Assembly (NCBI GenBank): GCA_965277345.1
Contig: CBDICI010000002.1
Span: forward strand, 1-64,000
DNA from: CAIOYC01 sp965277345
GTDB lineage: Bacteria > Pseudomonadota > Alphaproteobacteria > Caulobacterales > Caulobacteraceae
Direction of reading: 5' to 3'
Length of the DNA: 64,000 bases
In this document: positions 45,481 through 54,043 of the stretch, one piece after another
Layout of the letters: every line of letters begins with the position of its first letter
How positions within the stretch are numbered: position 1 is the first letter of the stretch
Made by a program: the position numbers and the translations under genes
The notes under the pieces: generated by a model
What the model was told of the DNA's origin: nothing
The model's input: the letters and a program-made list of their open reading frames with translations, nothing else
The model's database searches: none

Positions 45481-45942
45481 ATGTCCGACGTCGAAACCCG
45501 TCTCGCCGCGCTCGGCGTGGCCCTGCCCGCCGCCGCGGCCCCCGTGGCCAACTATGCGCCGTTCGTGCGCAGCGGGAACCTGGTTCACATCTCCGGCCAG
45601 GTGTCGCGCGATGCGGAGGGCGGGATCACCGGCGTGGTGGGCGAGGACGTGGACTTCGAGCGGGCCAAGGCCGCCGCGCGCCTCTGCGGCGTCAACCTGA
45701 TCGCCCAGATGAAGGCGGCCTGCGACGGCGATCTGGACCGGGTGGTGCGGATCGTCAAGCTCGGCGGATTCGTGCAGGCGGGGCCCGGCTTCTTCGACAT
45801 CCCCCAGGTGGTGAACGGCTGCTCCGACCTGATGGTGGAGGCGTTCTGCGACAAGGGCCGCCATGCCCGTTCCGCCGTCGGCGTCTATCGCCTGCCGCTG
45901 AACTTCGCCGTGGAAGTCGACGCCGTGGTGGAGATCGCGTGA
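45481..45942 (+). CDS. RidA family protein (YjgF/UK114)
   Basis: This is a 153-residue trimeric RidA-superfamily fold. The canonical enzyme deaminates reactive 2-aminoacrylate/imine intermediates. Conserved stretches are NLVHISGQVSRDAEGGITG, VVRIVKLGGFVQAGPGF and the closing GRHARSAVGVYRLPLNFAVE, where the Arg sits at the position that binds the substrate carboxylate. The ATG at 45481 has a strong AAGGAGG Shine-Dalgarno. Its position as first gene of a unit with a GDPD gene (7 bases) and a FemAB-like gene suggests a shared but unknown job. Confidence 0.9.
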   Translation: MSDVETRLAALGVALPAAAAPVANYAPFVRSGNLVHISGQVSRDAEGGITGVVGEDVDFERAKAAARLCGVNLIAQMKAACDGDLDRVVRIVKLGGFVQAGPGFFDIPQVVNGCSDLMVEAFCDKGRHARSAVGVYRLPLNFAVEVDAVVEIA

Positions 45943-45949
45943 GGCGAAG

Positions 45950-46720
45950 GTGCTGACCCCCGCCCCGCCTCCCCCGGCGGCGGCGCCGGCCTGGGCGCAA
46001 CTCCTCGGCCCGCCGGTAGCGCACCGCGGCCTGTGGGACCCCAAGGGCGCGCCGGAGAACTCGCTGGCCGCGTTCGAGGCGGCGGTGGACGCCGGCTATG
46101 GCGTTGAACTCGATGTGCGACTCTCCGCCGACGGGGCGGTCATGGTGTTCCACGACGCCGGACTGGAGCGGATGGTAGGGCGCCAAGGCGCACTGGCCGA
46201 TCATGACGCGGCCGAGCTCGCCGCCATGCGCCTGCGGGGCGGGCGCGAGGCCATCCCCACCCTGCGACAGGTGTTGGATCGGGTCGAGGGCCGCGCGCTG
46301 ATCCTGGTGGAGCTGAAGACCGGCCCCGGCGAGGAGGGTCCCCTCGACGAAGCCGTCGCCGCCCTGGCCGACGCCTATGCCGGGCCGCTGGCCGTCATCG
46401 GCTTCAACCCCCTGTCGCACGCCTGGTGGGCGACGCACCGGCCCGATGTGCTGCGCGGGCTGGACAGCTATCTCTATACCGACGCGGCGGGTCTGCGCCT
46501 GCCGGACGAGATGAGGCGCTCGCTGCAAGCCCTTGAACACATGAAGATCGCCCGGCCGCATTTCCTCGCCCTGTCCACCGACATGCTGACCACCGGACCC
46601 GCCCTCGACGCGCGGGCCGCCGGCTATCCCATCATCGCCTGGACGGTGCGGTCGCCGGAACAGGCGCAGGCGGTCGCCGGCCTTTGCGACAACCTCATCT
46701 TCGAAGGGTTCGCGGCGTGA
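45950..46720 (+). CDS. Glycerophosphodiester phosphodiesterase family protein
   Basis: The 256-residue TIM-barrel phosphodiesterase has the GDPD active-site set: AHRGLWDPKGAPENSLAAF, then GYGVELDVRLSADGAVMVFHD with Glu, Asp and His. It should hydrolyse glycerophosphodiesters to glycerol-3-phosphate and an alcohol. There is no signal peptide, so it is presumably cytoplasmic. It starts at a GTG (45950), 7 bases after ridA, and its TGA overlaps the next gene's GTG (46717-46720). Confidence 0.92.
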   Translation: MLTPAPPPPAAAPAWAQLLGPPVAHRGLWDPKGAPENSLAAFEAAVDAGYGVELDVRLSADGAVMVFHDAGLERMVGRQGALADHDAAELAAMRLRGGREAIPTLRQVLDRVEGRALILVELKTGPGEEGPLDEAVAALADAYAGPLAVIGFNPLSHAWWATHRPDVLRGLDSYLYTDAAGLRLPDEMRRSLQALEHMKIARPHFLALSTDMLTTGPALDARAAGYPIIAWTVRSPEQAQAVAGLCDNLIFEGFAA

Positions 46721-47877
46721 ACCTGAAGCCCCAGGTGCGCGTCCACCCGTCCATCGCCGAAATCGGGCGGGAGGCGTGGGAGGTCTGCAACGACGCGCCA
46801 GGCTATGGTCGCAACCCCTTCACCGCATTCGACTTTCTGTCGGCGCTTGAAGACTCCGGGTGTGTGGCGGCGCGCACCGGCTGGGCGCCGCAGCACCTGT
46901 CGGTGGAGGACGAGGACGGCCGCGTGGCCGGCGTCATGCCGCTCTATCTGAAAAGCCACAGCCAGGGCGAATACGTGTTCGACCACGCCTGGGCCGACGC
47001 CTATGAGCGCGCCGGCGGGCGCTATTACCCCAAGCTCCAGTGCGCCGCGCCGTTTTCGCCGGTGACCGGGCCGCGGCTGATCGTCCGCGAGGGGGCGCCG
47101 GCGGCGGCGGTGGAGCGCACCCTGATCGGCGGCGCGGCGGCCCTGTGTGACCAGCTCGGCGCCTCCTCGCTTCACGTCACCTTCCCGCTGGAGGATCAGT
47201 GGCGGCGCATGGGCGAGCAGGGGCTGCTGCTGCGCGAGGACCAGCAGTTCCACTGGCTGAACGTCGGCTATGGCAGCTTCGAGGCCTTCCTCGCCGCCCT
47301 GTCTTCCGGCCGGCGCAAGACCATAAGGCGCGAGCGGCGCGACGCCCAGGCCGGGCTGGAGATCGTGGCGCTCACCGGCGCGGATCTGCGCGAAGAACAC
47401 TGGGACGCCTTCTACGGCTTCTACATGGATACCGGCGGGCGCAAATGGGGGCGGCCCTATCTGAACCGGCTGTTTTTCTCGCTGATGGGCGAGCGGATGG
47501 CCGACCGCGTGCTGCTGGTCATGGCCAGGCGGGAAGGTCGCTGGATCGCCGGCGCGCTGAACCTGATGGGCGAGGACACGCTCTATGGCCGCAACTGGGG
47601 CTGCGTCGAGGACGTGCCCTTCCTGCACTTCGAGCTCTGCTACTACCAGGCGATCGAGCAGGCCATCGCGCGCGGGATGAAGCGGGTGGAGGCCGGGGCG
47701 CAGGGTCAGCACAAGCTGGCGCGAGGCTATCTGCCGACGCCGGTCTATTCGGCCCACTACATCGCCGACAAGGCGCTGCGCGAGCCGGTGCGCCGCTATC
47801 TGGATCAGGAACGGCCCGCGGTGGAGCAGGAGATCGCCTATCTGGCCGCCGAGTTCAGCCCCTTCCGCGAGGGGTGA
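46717..47877 (+). CDS. FemAB-like/GNAT-fold acyltransferase (PF04339, former DUF482)
   Basis: The 386-residue protein matches the FemAB-like family of peptidogalycan/aminoacyl-type transferases. Conserved pieces are NPFTAFDFLSALEDSGC, MPLYLKSHSQGEYVFDHAWA, the basic SSGRRKTIRRERRDA, and EAGAQGQHKLARGYLPTPVYS near the C-terminus. The acceptor is not known. The GTG start overlaps the GDPD stop, fixing the coordinate. A REPIN-like repeat follows the stop. Confidence 0.87.
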   Translation: MNLKPQVRVHPSIAEIGREAWEVCNDAPGYGRNPFTAFDFLSALEDSGCVAARTGWAPQHLSVEDEDGRVAGVMPLYLKSHSQGEYVFDHAWADAYERAGGRYYPKLQCAAPFSPVTGPRLIVREGAPAAAVERTLIGGAAALCDQLGASSLHVTFPLEDQWRRMGEQGLLLREDQQFHWLNVGYGSFEAFLAALSSGRRKTIRRERRDAQAGLEIVALTGADLREEHWDAFYGFYMDTGGRKWGRPYLNRLFFSLMGERMADRVLLVMARREGRWIAGALNLMGEDTLYGRNWGCVEDVPFLHFELCYYQAIEQAIARGMKRVEAGAQGQHKLARGYLPTPVYSAHYIADKALREPVRRYLDQERPAVEQEIAYLAAEFSPFREG

Positions 47878-47882
47878 GCCAA

Positions 47883-48011
47883 TCCTCCCCTCGCCGAGGG
47901 GGCGGGGGACCCCGAAGGGGTGGAGGGGCAGCGCCGCCGTATCGGATGATCCTCTTGTGGCCCCCGCCGGCAGGCTTCGCTCTGCCACCTCCCCCGTTCA
48001 TGGGGGAGGAG
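47883..48011. repeat. Dispersed palindromic repeat, reversed copy
   Basis: The element lies between the convergent FemAB-like and pleD genes. It is the reverse-orientation, more diverged relative of the copies at 1667-1799 and 59516-59658: hairpins of C-runs against G-runs at both ends (CTCCCC ... GAGGGG near 47885-47900 and CCTCCCCC ... GGGGGAGG near 47988-48009), with GGCAGCGCCGCC in the core. It may double as a terminator for both genes. Confidence 0.65.
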
Positions 48012-48017
48012 CCCGGA

Positions 48018-49379
48018 TCACGCCGCGCGGCTGACCACCTGGTTGCGGCCGTGGGCCTTGGCCTCGTAGACCGCGTCGTCGGCGCGTTTCAGCAGCCGGT
48101 CGGTGGTGTCGTCCGGGCCGAGGGTGCAGGCGACGCCGACGGAGATGGTCACCGTGAAGGGCTCGGACAGGTTGGGGGCCTTGAACGGCGTCCCGGCCAC
48201 GTGCAGGCGCAACCGCTCGGCGATGCGCAGCGCATCCTTCAGCTGGGTGTCGGGCATGATCACCACGAACTCCTCCCCGCCATAGCGGCAGGCGAGGTCG
48301 ATGGCGCGCACATTGGTGGCGAGGCGAACGGCGAACTCGCGCAGCACCTCGTCGCCCACGTCGTGGCCGAAGGTGTCGTTGATGCGCTTGAAATGGTCGA
48401 TGTCCACCAGGAGGCACGAGACCGGCTCGCCGCCGAGCGCCGCCCGCTTCACCAACTGCCCCGCCTGGCTGGTCATGTAGCGGCGATTGTGCAGCCCGGT
48501 GAGCGTATCGGTGACCGCCGCCTCCATGGAAAGGTCGAGATTGTTGCGCAGATAGTCGGTGTAACGCTTCTGGCGCACCAGGGTGCGGACCCGCGCGGCC
48601 AGCTCCTCCGGGTCCACCGGCTTGGCCAGGATGTCGTTGACGCCGAGCTCCAGCGCCTTGATGGCGCGGGCCTTCTCGTCGGGATCGACGATGGCGAGGA
48701 TCGGCATGTGGCGAAGGGTCTCGTCCGAACGCGCCTGCGCGGCCAGACGCAGGCCGTCGAACCCGCGCGAGGCGGCGTTGACGATCAGCAGGTCGGCGCG
48801 CGCCTTGACCGCCATCAGCGCCTTGTCCGGCTCGGCCTCCACCACCGGGCGGTGTTCGATGGCCAACTCGTCGCAGATGCGGCGGGCCTGGCGCTCATTG
48901 TCGTCGGCGATGACGATGCGGGCGCCGGCGCGGTTCAGCTTGCCGCCGCCCTCGATGACGCCGAGCCGCCGGCCCGAGGCCTCGCGCTCGCGCAGCTCGT
49001 CGATCATCTGCTTCAGCCGCGCCAGGCTGCGCACGCGGGCGAACAGGGTGACGTCGTCGATGGGCTTGTTGAGGAAGTCGTCGGCGCCGGCCTCCAGCCC
49101 GGTCAGGCGATCGCGGCGGCCGTCGAGCGCGGTGACCATGACCACCGGGATATGGGCGGTGATCGGGTCGGCCTTGAGCTGGCGGCAGACCTCGAAGCCG
49201 TCCAAGCCCGGCATCATCACGTCGAGCAGGATCATGTCCGGCCGCTCGGAGCGCGCCACGGCGATGCCGTTCGGCCCGTCGCAGGCGCTCAGCACCTCGT
49301 AATATTCCGCTTCCAGCTTGGCCTTCAGCAGCCGGACGTTGGCTTCGATGTCATCGACGACAAGGATACGCGCGGACAT
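48018..49379 (-). CDS. pleD: Diguanylate cyclase response regulator PleD
   Basis: The 453-residue PleD has two receiver domains and a GGDEF domain. The first receiver keeps the phospho-acceptor Asp53 (MILLDVMMPGLDG). The second is degenerate, as in Caulobacter. The cyclase domain has GGEEF at ~366-370 and the inhibitory-site RxxD (RAID, ~357-360). PleD makes c-di-GMP at the differentiating pole and drives the swarmer-to-stalked change. The ATG at 49379 gives the exact family start MSARILVVDD. It lies 5 bases downstream of divK in the same direction. Confidence 0.96.
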   Translation of the reverse strand: MSARILVVDDIEANVRLLKAKLEAEYYEVLSACDGPNGIAVARSERPDMILLDVMMPGLDGFEVCRQLKADPITAHIPVVMVTALDGRRDRLTGLEAGADDFLNKPIDDVTLFARVRSLARLKQMIDELREREASGRRLGVIEGGGKLNRAGARIVIADDNERQARRICDELAIEHRPVVEAEPDKALMAVKARADLLIVNAASRGFDGLRLAAQARSDETLRHMPILAIVDPDEKARAIKALELGVNDILAKPVDPEELAARVRTLVRQKRYTDYLRNNLDLSMEAAVTDTLTGLHNRRYMTSQAGQLVKRAALGGEPVSCLLVDIDHFKRINDTFGHDVGDEVLREFAVRLATNVRAIDLACRYGGEEFVVIMPDTQLKDALRIAERLRLHVAGTPFKAPNLSEPFTVTISVGVACTLGPDDTTDRLLKRADDAVYEAKAHGRNQVVSRAA

Positions 49380-49384
49380 CAGCC

Positions 49385-49750
49385 TTATCCGAGGAAACGC
49401 CGGACCGTGTCCAGGAAGTAGGACACCGAAATGGGTTTGGAGATATAGGCCTCGCAGCCGCCGTCCCGGATGCGCTCCTCGTCGCCCTTCATGGCGAAGG
49501 CGGTGACGGCGATGACCGGGATGTGGCTGAGCTCGTCGTCTTCCTTCAGCCACTTGGTGACCTCCAGACCGGAAATCTCCGGCAGCTGGATGTCCATGAG
49601 AATCAGGTCGGGCTGGTGCTGGCGCGCCAGGGACAGCGCGGACAGGCCCTCGCGGGTCTGCAGCGTCTCGTATCCCTGGGCATCGAGCAGATCATGAAAA
49701 AGCTTCATGTTCAGCTCGTTATCCTCAACAATGAGGACTTTCTTGGCCAT
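49385..49750 (-). CDS. divK: Cell-cycle response regulator DivK
   Basis: The single-receiver protein of about 121 residues is very close to Caulobacter DivK from memory: KKVLIVEDNELNMKLFHDLL, Asp53 in LILMDIQLPEISGLEV, and TAFAMKGDEERI. DivK relays PleC/DivJ phosphorylation to DivL and so controls CtrA. ATG 49750 (MAKKVLIVED) fits the family; another ATG precedes it by one codon. It is followed at once by pleD, and a CtrA-like site lies ~90 bases upstream. Confidence 0.96.
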   Translation of the reverse strand: MAKKVLIVEDNELNMKLFHDLLDAQGYETLQTREGLSALSLARQHQPDLILMDIQLPEISGLEVTKWLKEDDELSHIPVIAVTAFAMKGDEERIRDGGCEAYISKPISVSYFLDTVRRFLG

Positions 49751-49837
49751 CATTCAACCGTTCCGCCGGCCCATCGAGGGCGTTGGAGAGCGGTTCGACC
49801 GCCCCTGTCTTCTCCAAGGGTTGTCACACGGATATCC

Positions 49838-49852
49838 TTAAATCCGAGTTGA
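49838..49852. promoter_or_regulatory. Candidate CtrA binding site upstream of divK
   Basis: TTAA (49838-49841), seven bases, then TTGA (49849-49852) matches the full CtrA site TTAA-N7-TTAA except for one base. It lies in the 116-base space between divK and the divergent HAD gene. CtrA control of divK is known in Caulobacter, which makes the site plausible; the match itself is short. Confidence 0.5.
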
Positions 49853-49866
49853 GGGAGTTTGCCCGC

Positions 49867-50520
49867 ATGACCCCGGCGGAGGGTTTCATCGCCAGTCCCG
49901 AAGACGCCGGGCTCGACCCCTCGGGCGGGCTGGCGATCATCGACGTGGACGAGGTGCTGGCGCTGTTCGTCAAAGGGTTCGACCGGTTTCTTCGGCCCGA
50001 GGGCTATGAGTTCCGCCTGCTGAACTTCGGCCTGTTCAACAACGTGTTCGAGACGGGGACCGACGCGCCGGCGGACCGGGACCGGGCCATGGCGCTGTTC
50101 GACCGGTTCTTTTCCCATGGCTGCGGCGATATCGACCCGGCGCCGGGCGCCGTGGACGGGATGACGGCCCTGGCCCGGCGCGCCAGCGTGGTGATCCTCA
50201 CCAATGCGCCCGAGACGGCGCGGGAGCTGCGCGGCGGCTGGCTGAAACGGCACGGCATGGACTATCCGATGATCATCAACACCGGGCCCAAGGGTCCCGC
50301 CGTGGCCACGCTGGCGGCGCGGGTGAAGGGGCCGGTGCTGTTCGTGGACGACCTGATCGGCAACCTCGATTCGGTGGCCGAGGCGGCGCCGCGAGTGGTG
50401 CGGGTGCAGATGGTGGCCGATCCGGAGCTTCGGGTCCTGGCGCCCTCCAGCCCCCGTCACCGCCGCATCGACGACTGGGCCGAGCTGGTGCGGCTGGCGC
50501 AGGCGGAAGTGTTCGTGTGA
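49867..50520 (+). CDS. HAD-superfamily hydrolase
   Basis: The 217-residue protein has the haloacid dehalogenase motifs: I, IIDVDEVLA (nucleophile Asp26, Asp28); II, VVILTNAP; and III/IV, the Lys in TGPKGPAV and FVDDLIGNLDS. It is likely a phosphatase of unknown substrate. The ATG at 49867 lies 15 bases after the CtrA-like site. An upstream extension in frame to 49783 exists but has no family similarity. The ROK gene follows after 10 bases, so a two-gene unit is likely. Confidence 0.85.
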   Translation: MTPAEGFIASPEDAGLDPSGGLAIIDVDEVLALFVKGFDRFLRPEGYEFRLLNFGLFNNVFETGTDAPADRDRAMALFDRFFSHGCGDIDPAPGAVDGMTALARRASVVILTNAPETARELRGGWLKRHGMDYPMIINTGPKGPAVATLAARVKGPVLFVDDLIGNLDSVAEAAPRVVRVQMVADPELRVLAPSSPRHRRIDDWAELVRLAQAEVFV

Positions 50521-50530
50521 GGCGGCGCGC

Positions 50531-51439
50531 GTGATCCGCATCGGCGTCGATTTCGGCGGCACCAAGATCGAGGCGGCGGCGCTGGATCGCGAGGGCCGCT
50601 TCCTGGCCCGCGTACGCCGGCCGAATCCGGGCGAGTACGGCGCGGCGATCGAGACCGTGAGGTCCCTGGTCGGGGAGGCGGAGCACGCGGCGGGCGGCGC
50701 GGCGGTTGGGATCGGCGTCGGCATTCCGGGCTCGATCTCGCCGCTCGACCATCGCGTCCGCAACGCCAACTCCACCTGGCTGAACGGCCGGCCGTTCGAC
50801 CGGGACTTGGCGGAGGCGCTAGGCCGCTCGGTGCGCATCGCCAACGACGCCAACTGCTTCGCCCTGTCCGAGGCGATGGACGGCGCGGGGCGGGGCGCCC
50901 GGACCGTGTTCGGCGCGATCCTCGGCACCGGCTGCGGCGGCGGGGTGGTGGTGGACAGGACGGCGCTGGAGGGCGCCAACGGCATCGCCGGCGAATGGGG
51001 CCACACGCCCCTGCCCTGGCCGGAACCCGCGGAATATCGCTCGCAGCGATGCTGGTGCGGCCGCTTCGATTGCCTGGAGACCTACGTGTCCGGCTCCGGC
51101 TTCGTGGCCGATTTTCGGGCGGCGGGCGGCGCGGCGCGGGACGGCGCCGAGATCGTGGCGCAGGCGCGCGCGGGCGAGGTCGCCGCCGCCGCCGCGCTGG
51201 AGCGCTATATCGGCCGCCTCGGCCGGGGGCTGGCCATGATCTGCGACCTCCTCGACCCGGACGTGATCGTGCTCGGCGGCGGCATGTCCAAGGTGGACGA
51301 ACTCTATGGCGGGCGGCTGCGCCGGGCGGTGGCGGCGCCGCTGTTCTCCGACCGGTTCATCACCCCGATCCTCCGTCCCGAACACGGCGACAGCTCAGGC
51401 GTGCGCGGCGCCGCCTGGCTCTGGCCATGGGACGCCTAA
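50531..51439 (+). CDS. ROK family sugar kinase
   Basis: The 302-residue protein is of the ROK fold. The ATP site is GVDFGGTKIEAAALD, the catalytic Asp106 is in ANDANCFALSEA, and GTGCGGGVVV follows. The zinc set is His158 (GEWGHTPLP) plus Cys174, Cys176 and Cys181 (CWCGRFDC), all intact. Such enzymes phosphorylate fructose, glucose, mannose or N-acetyl sugars; I cannot choose. It starts at a GTG (50531), 10 bases after the HAD gene. A sugar-phosphate role shared with the HAD phosphatase is possible. Confidence 0.92.
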   Translation: MIRIGVDFGGTKIEAAALDREGRFLARVRRPNPGEYGAAIETVRSLVGEAEHAAGGAAVGIGVGIPGSISPLDHRVRNANSTWLNGRPFDRDLAEALGRSVRIANDANCFALSEAMDGAGRGARTVFGAILGTGCGGGVVVDRTALEGANGIAGEWGHTPLPWPEPAEYRSQRCWCGRFDCLETYVSGSGFVADFRAAGGAARDGAEIVAQARAGEVAAAAALERYIGRLGRGLAMICDLLDPDVIVLGGGMSKVDELYGGRLRRAVAAPLFSDRFITPILRPEHGDSSGVRGAAWLWPWDA

Positions 51440-51453
51440 CGCCATGAAATCCT

Positions 51454-51535
51454 CGTCCTTCGACAGGCTCAGGATGAGGATTTCGGCTAAGCTCCGCGAC
51501 CAACACAGCCCTCATCCTGAGCCCGCCGAAGGACG
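51454..51535. repeat. Palindromic repeat, second copy of the element found in rsmB
   Basis: Arms at 51454-51479 and 51510-51535 are reverse complements with two mismatches and a 30-base spacer. The first arm is identical to the rsmB arm over its shared length. Here the element is intergenic, between the ROK and dinB genes. A transcribed copy could form a strong hairpin and terminate ROK transcription. Confidence 0.8.
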
Positions 51536-51577
51536 GGGGCGGCCTCACCCCGCAAAGCCCTGTCGGCCGTATCGCCC

Positions 51578-52843
51578 ATGATCACCGCCCTCTGCCGCGA
51601 CTGCCTGTGGACCGGCGCCGTGCAGCCGGCGCGCTGCCCGGCCTGCGCCTCGCCGCGGGTGGTGCGCCATGCGGAGCTCGGCGCCCTCGCCATCGCCCAT
51701 CTGGACTGCGACGCCTTCTACGCCTCGGTGGAGAAGCGCGACCGGCCGGAACTGCGCGACCGGCCGGTGATCGTGGGCGGCGGCAAGCGGGGTGTGGTCA
51801 CCACCGCCTGCTACATCGCCCGCACCTATGGGGCGAGGTCCGCCATGCCCATGTTCAAGGCGCTGAAGCTCTGCCCCGAGGCGGTGGTGATCAAGCCGGA
51901 CTTCGCCAAATACACCTATGAGAGCCGCCGGATCATGGGCGTGCTGCGCGACCTGACACCCCTGGTGCAGCCCCTGTCGCTGGACGAGGCCTGGCTCGAT
52001 CTTTCGGGCACCGAGCGGCTGAACGGCGGCCCCCCGGCCTGGCAGCTGGCGCGGGCGCAAACCGCGATCGAGCGGCTGACCGGCCTGACGATTTCCGTAG
52101 GGCTCGCCGCCAACAAGTTCCTGGCCAAGATCGCCTCCGACCTCGACAAGCCGCGCGGCTTCGCGGTGCTGGGGGCCGACGCCCGGGCGCTACTGGCCAA
52201 CAAGCCGGTGGGCATCCTGCCCGGCGTCGGGCCGGTCTTCGTGCGCGCGCTGAACGCGGCGGGTTTCGCCACCGTGGGCGATCTGGCCCGGGCCGATCCC
52301 CGGCGCCTGGCCGACACCTTCGGCTCCGGCGGGGTTCGGCTGCACCGCCTCGCCCATGGCCAGGACGCGCGCGAGGTCGATCCCGACGGCGAGCGCAAAT
52401 CGATCTCGGCCGAGACCACCTTCAATGACGACCTGACCCGGCTGTCGGACCTGGAGGACCGCCTTTGGCCCCTGTGCGAGAAGGTGGCCGAGCGCACGCG
52501 GCGGAACCAGACCTCTGGCCGGGTGGCGACATTGAAATTGCGCACCGCCGATTTTCGCATCCTGACCCGCCGCCGCACCCTGCCCGCGCCAACCCAGACC
52601 GCGCGGGTGCTGTTCGCCACCGGGCGCGAACTGCTCGGGCCGGAGGTGGACGGCCGCGCCTTTCGCCTGATCGGCATCGGGCTGTCCGGCTTCACCGAGG
52701 GGGCGGGCGAGGCGGTGCTGTTCGACCCGCAGAACGAGCAGCGGGCGCTCAGCACCGAAACCGCCGTGGACCTGCTCCGCGCCCGCTTCGGCAAGGCCGC
52801 GGTGATGACCGGCCGGGCGCTGAGGACGGACCCGGAACAATAG
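51578..52843 (+). CDS. dinB: DNA polymerase IV (DinB) with N-terminal zinc ribbon
   Basis: This is a Y-family translesion polymerase of 421 residues. The palm begins HLDCDAFYASVEKRD, and the catalytic acidic pair is in SLDEAWLDLSGT. A helix-hairpin-helix region (GILPGVGPVFVRALNAAGF) and little-finger domain follow. Ahead of the polymerase lies a short Cys4 motif (Cys6, Cys9, Cys20, Cys23), which E. coli DinB lacks. I see no clear C-terminal beta-clamp motif. The ATG at 51578 is kept because the zinc motif starts just after it. Confidence 0.94.
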   Translation: MITALCRDCLWTGAVQPARCPACASPRVVRHAELGALAIAHLDCDAFYASVEKRDRPELRDRPVIVGGGKRGVVTTACYIARTYGARSAMPMFKALKLCPEAVVIKPDFAKYTYESRRIMGVLRDLTPLVQPLSLDEAWLDLSGTERLNGGPPAWQLARAQTAIERLTGLTISVGLAANKFLAKIASDLDKPRGFAVLGADARALLANKPVGILPGVGPVFVRALNAAGFATVGDLARADPRRLADTFGSGGVRLHRLAHGQDAREVDPDGERKSISAETTFNDDLTRLSDLEDRLWPLCEKVAERTRRNQTSGRVATLKLRTADFRILTRRRTLPAPTQTARVLFATGRELLGPEVDGRAFRLIGIGLSGFTEGAGEAVLFDPQNEQRALSTETAVDLLRARFGKAAVMTGRALRTDPEQ

Positions 52844-52935
52844 CAAAGGGAGGGGGAAGAGGGGGATGAGAAAGCGCTCCATTAACCGGCATCGTTTATG
52901 CAGCGCCTCTTCGGCAGAACGCTTCTGGGACCTTT

Positions 52936-53985
52936 ATGGCTGATACCCCTGCGCTTTCGGTCGGCGAGCCTCGCAGGCCGTTCCGGATTTGCGTCGTGCG
53001 GGCCGTGCTGGTGTTCGGCCTGATCGCCTACGCCGCGCTGCTAGCCCTGGCCTGGTGGGCGGCGCTGCGCTTCACTCCGGATACACTGTCGCTCACCCTT
53101 GCAGGGCATGTGCTACAGCTGAAGCAGGTGCACCAGAAGCTCCTCACCAACGCCCTGATGCTGTTCGCCATCCTGCCCTTCGCGCTTTGGGTGGAGGGGA
53201 TCAGCGTGGGGTGGCAGGAAAGCTCGCTCCGCCGCCTGATCTTCGCCCGATCCGGTTCGATGCAGACCGATCTTGTGATCCTGATCCTCGGCCAGGCGCG
53301 GGTGCTGGACGTGATGGCCAAGCTGATGCTGCTGGGCGTCTCCTTTATCTCCGGCGCGGCGATCCGGCTGTGGTTGAAGGCGCACACGGGCCTCTATCTC
53401 GATCCCGCCGGCCTGCCGTTCCTGGTGCAACTGCCGCTGTTCTTCTTCGTCTACAGTTTCTTCGACTACTGGACACACCGGCTGGACCACTCGCGCTATT
53501 TCTGGCCGCTGCACCGCTATCACCATGCGGCGGAGACATTCTGCGTGGTGACCTCCGAGCGCCAGCATCCGGCGCAGTTCGCCGGGGTGTTCCTGATCAA
53601 TGTGCCGCTGGCGGTCCTGGGCGCCGATCCCGTGGCGATGCTCTATGTCAACGTGCTGGTCTCCACCCTCGGCCTCATCATCCATTCGCGGATCGATTCC
53701 GACTGGGGCTGGGTCGGACGCTGGGTGATCCAGTCGCCCAACCATCACCGCCTGCACCACAAGCTGGACATGAGCCGGCCCACCGGCCACTTCGCCATCG
53801 CCCCGGTGTGGGACCGCCTGTTCGGCACCTTCTATGGCGAAGACGGGGCCTATCGGGCGGACCCCAGCCTGCCTATCGGGGTTGACCGGCCCTATCGGCA
53901 CGGCCTGTGGGTGATGCCGGACCTGCTGCGCGACTATTGGGATTTCTGGCGCGGCTGGTTCCTGCGCGGCAAGACGCACCTGTAG
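52936..53985 (+). CDS. Sterol desaturase/fatty acid hydroxylase family protein
   Basis: The 349-residue membrane protein has about five helices and the eight-histidine di-iron motif set: HRLDH, then HRYHH, and HHRLHH near the C-terminus. These bind two irons in the cytoplasm-facing site. Substrates of bacterial members include fatty acids, carotenoids and hopanoids; the actual one is unknown here. The ATG at 52936 begins MADTPALSVGEPR before the first helix. Single gene, followed after 58 bases by the amidohydrolase pair. Confidence 0.92.
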   Translation: MADTPALSVGEPRRPFRICVVRAVLVFGLIAYAALLALAWWAALRFTPDTLSLTLAGHVLQLKQVHQKLLTNALMLFAILPFALWVEGISVGWQESSLRRLIFARSGSMQTDLVILILGQARVLDVMAKLMLLGVSFISGAAIRLWLKAHTGLYLDPAGLPFLVQLPLFFFVYSFFDYWTHRLDHSRYFWPLHRYHHAAETFCVVTSERQHPAQFAGVFLINVPLAVLGADPVAMLYVNVLVSTLGLIIHSRIDSDWGWVGRWVIQSPNHHRLHHKLDMSRPTGHFAIAPVWDRLFGTFYGEDGAYRADPSLPIGVDRPYRHGLWVMPDLLRDYWDFWRGWFLRGKTHL

Positions 53986-54043
53986 CTGGACAGGCGCCAA
54001 GCTTTGCCCTTCACTCCCGCCTTCGGTGAGTCCGGGGGTTGCG

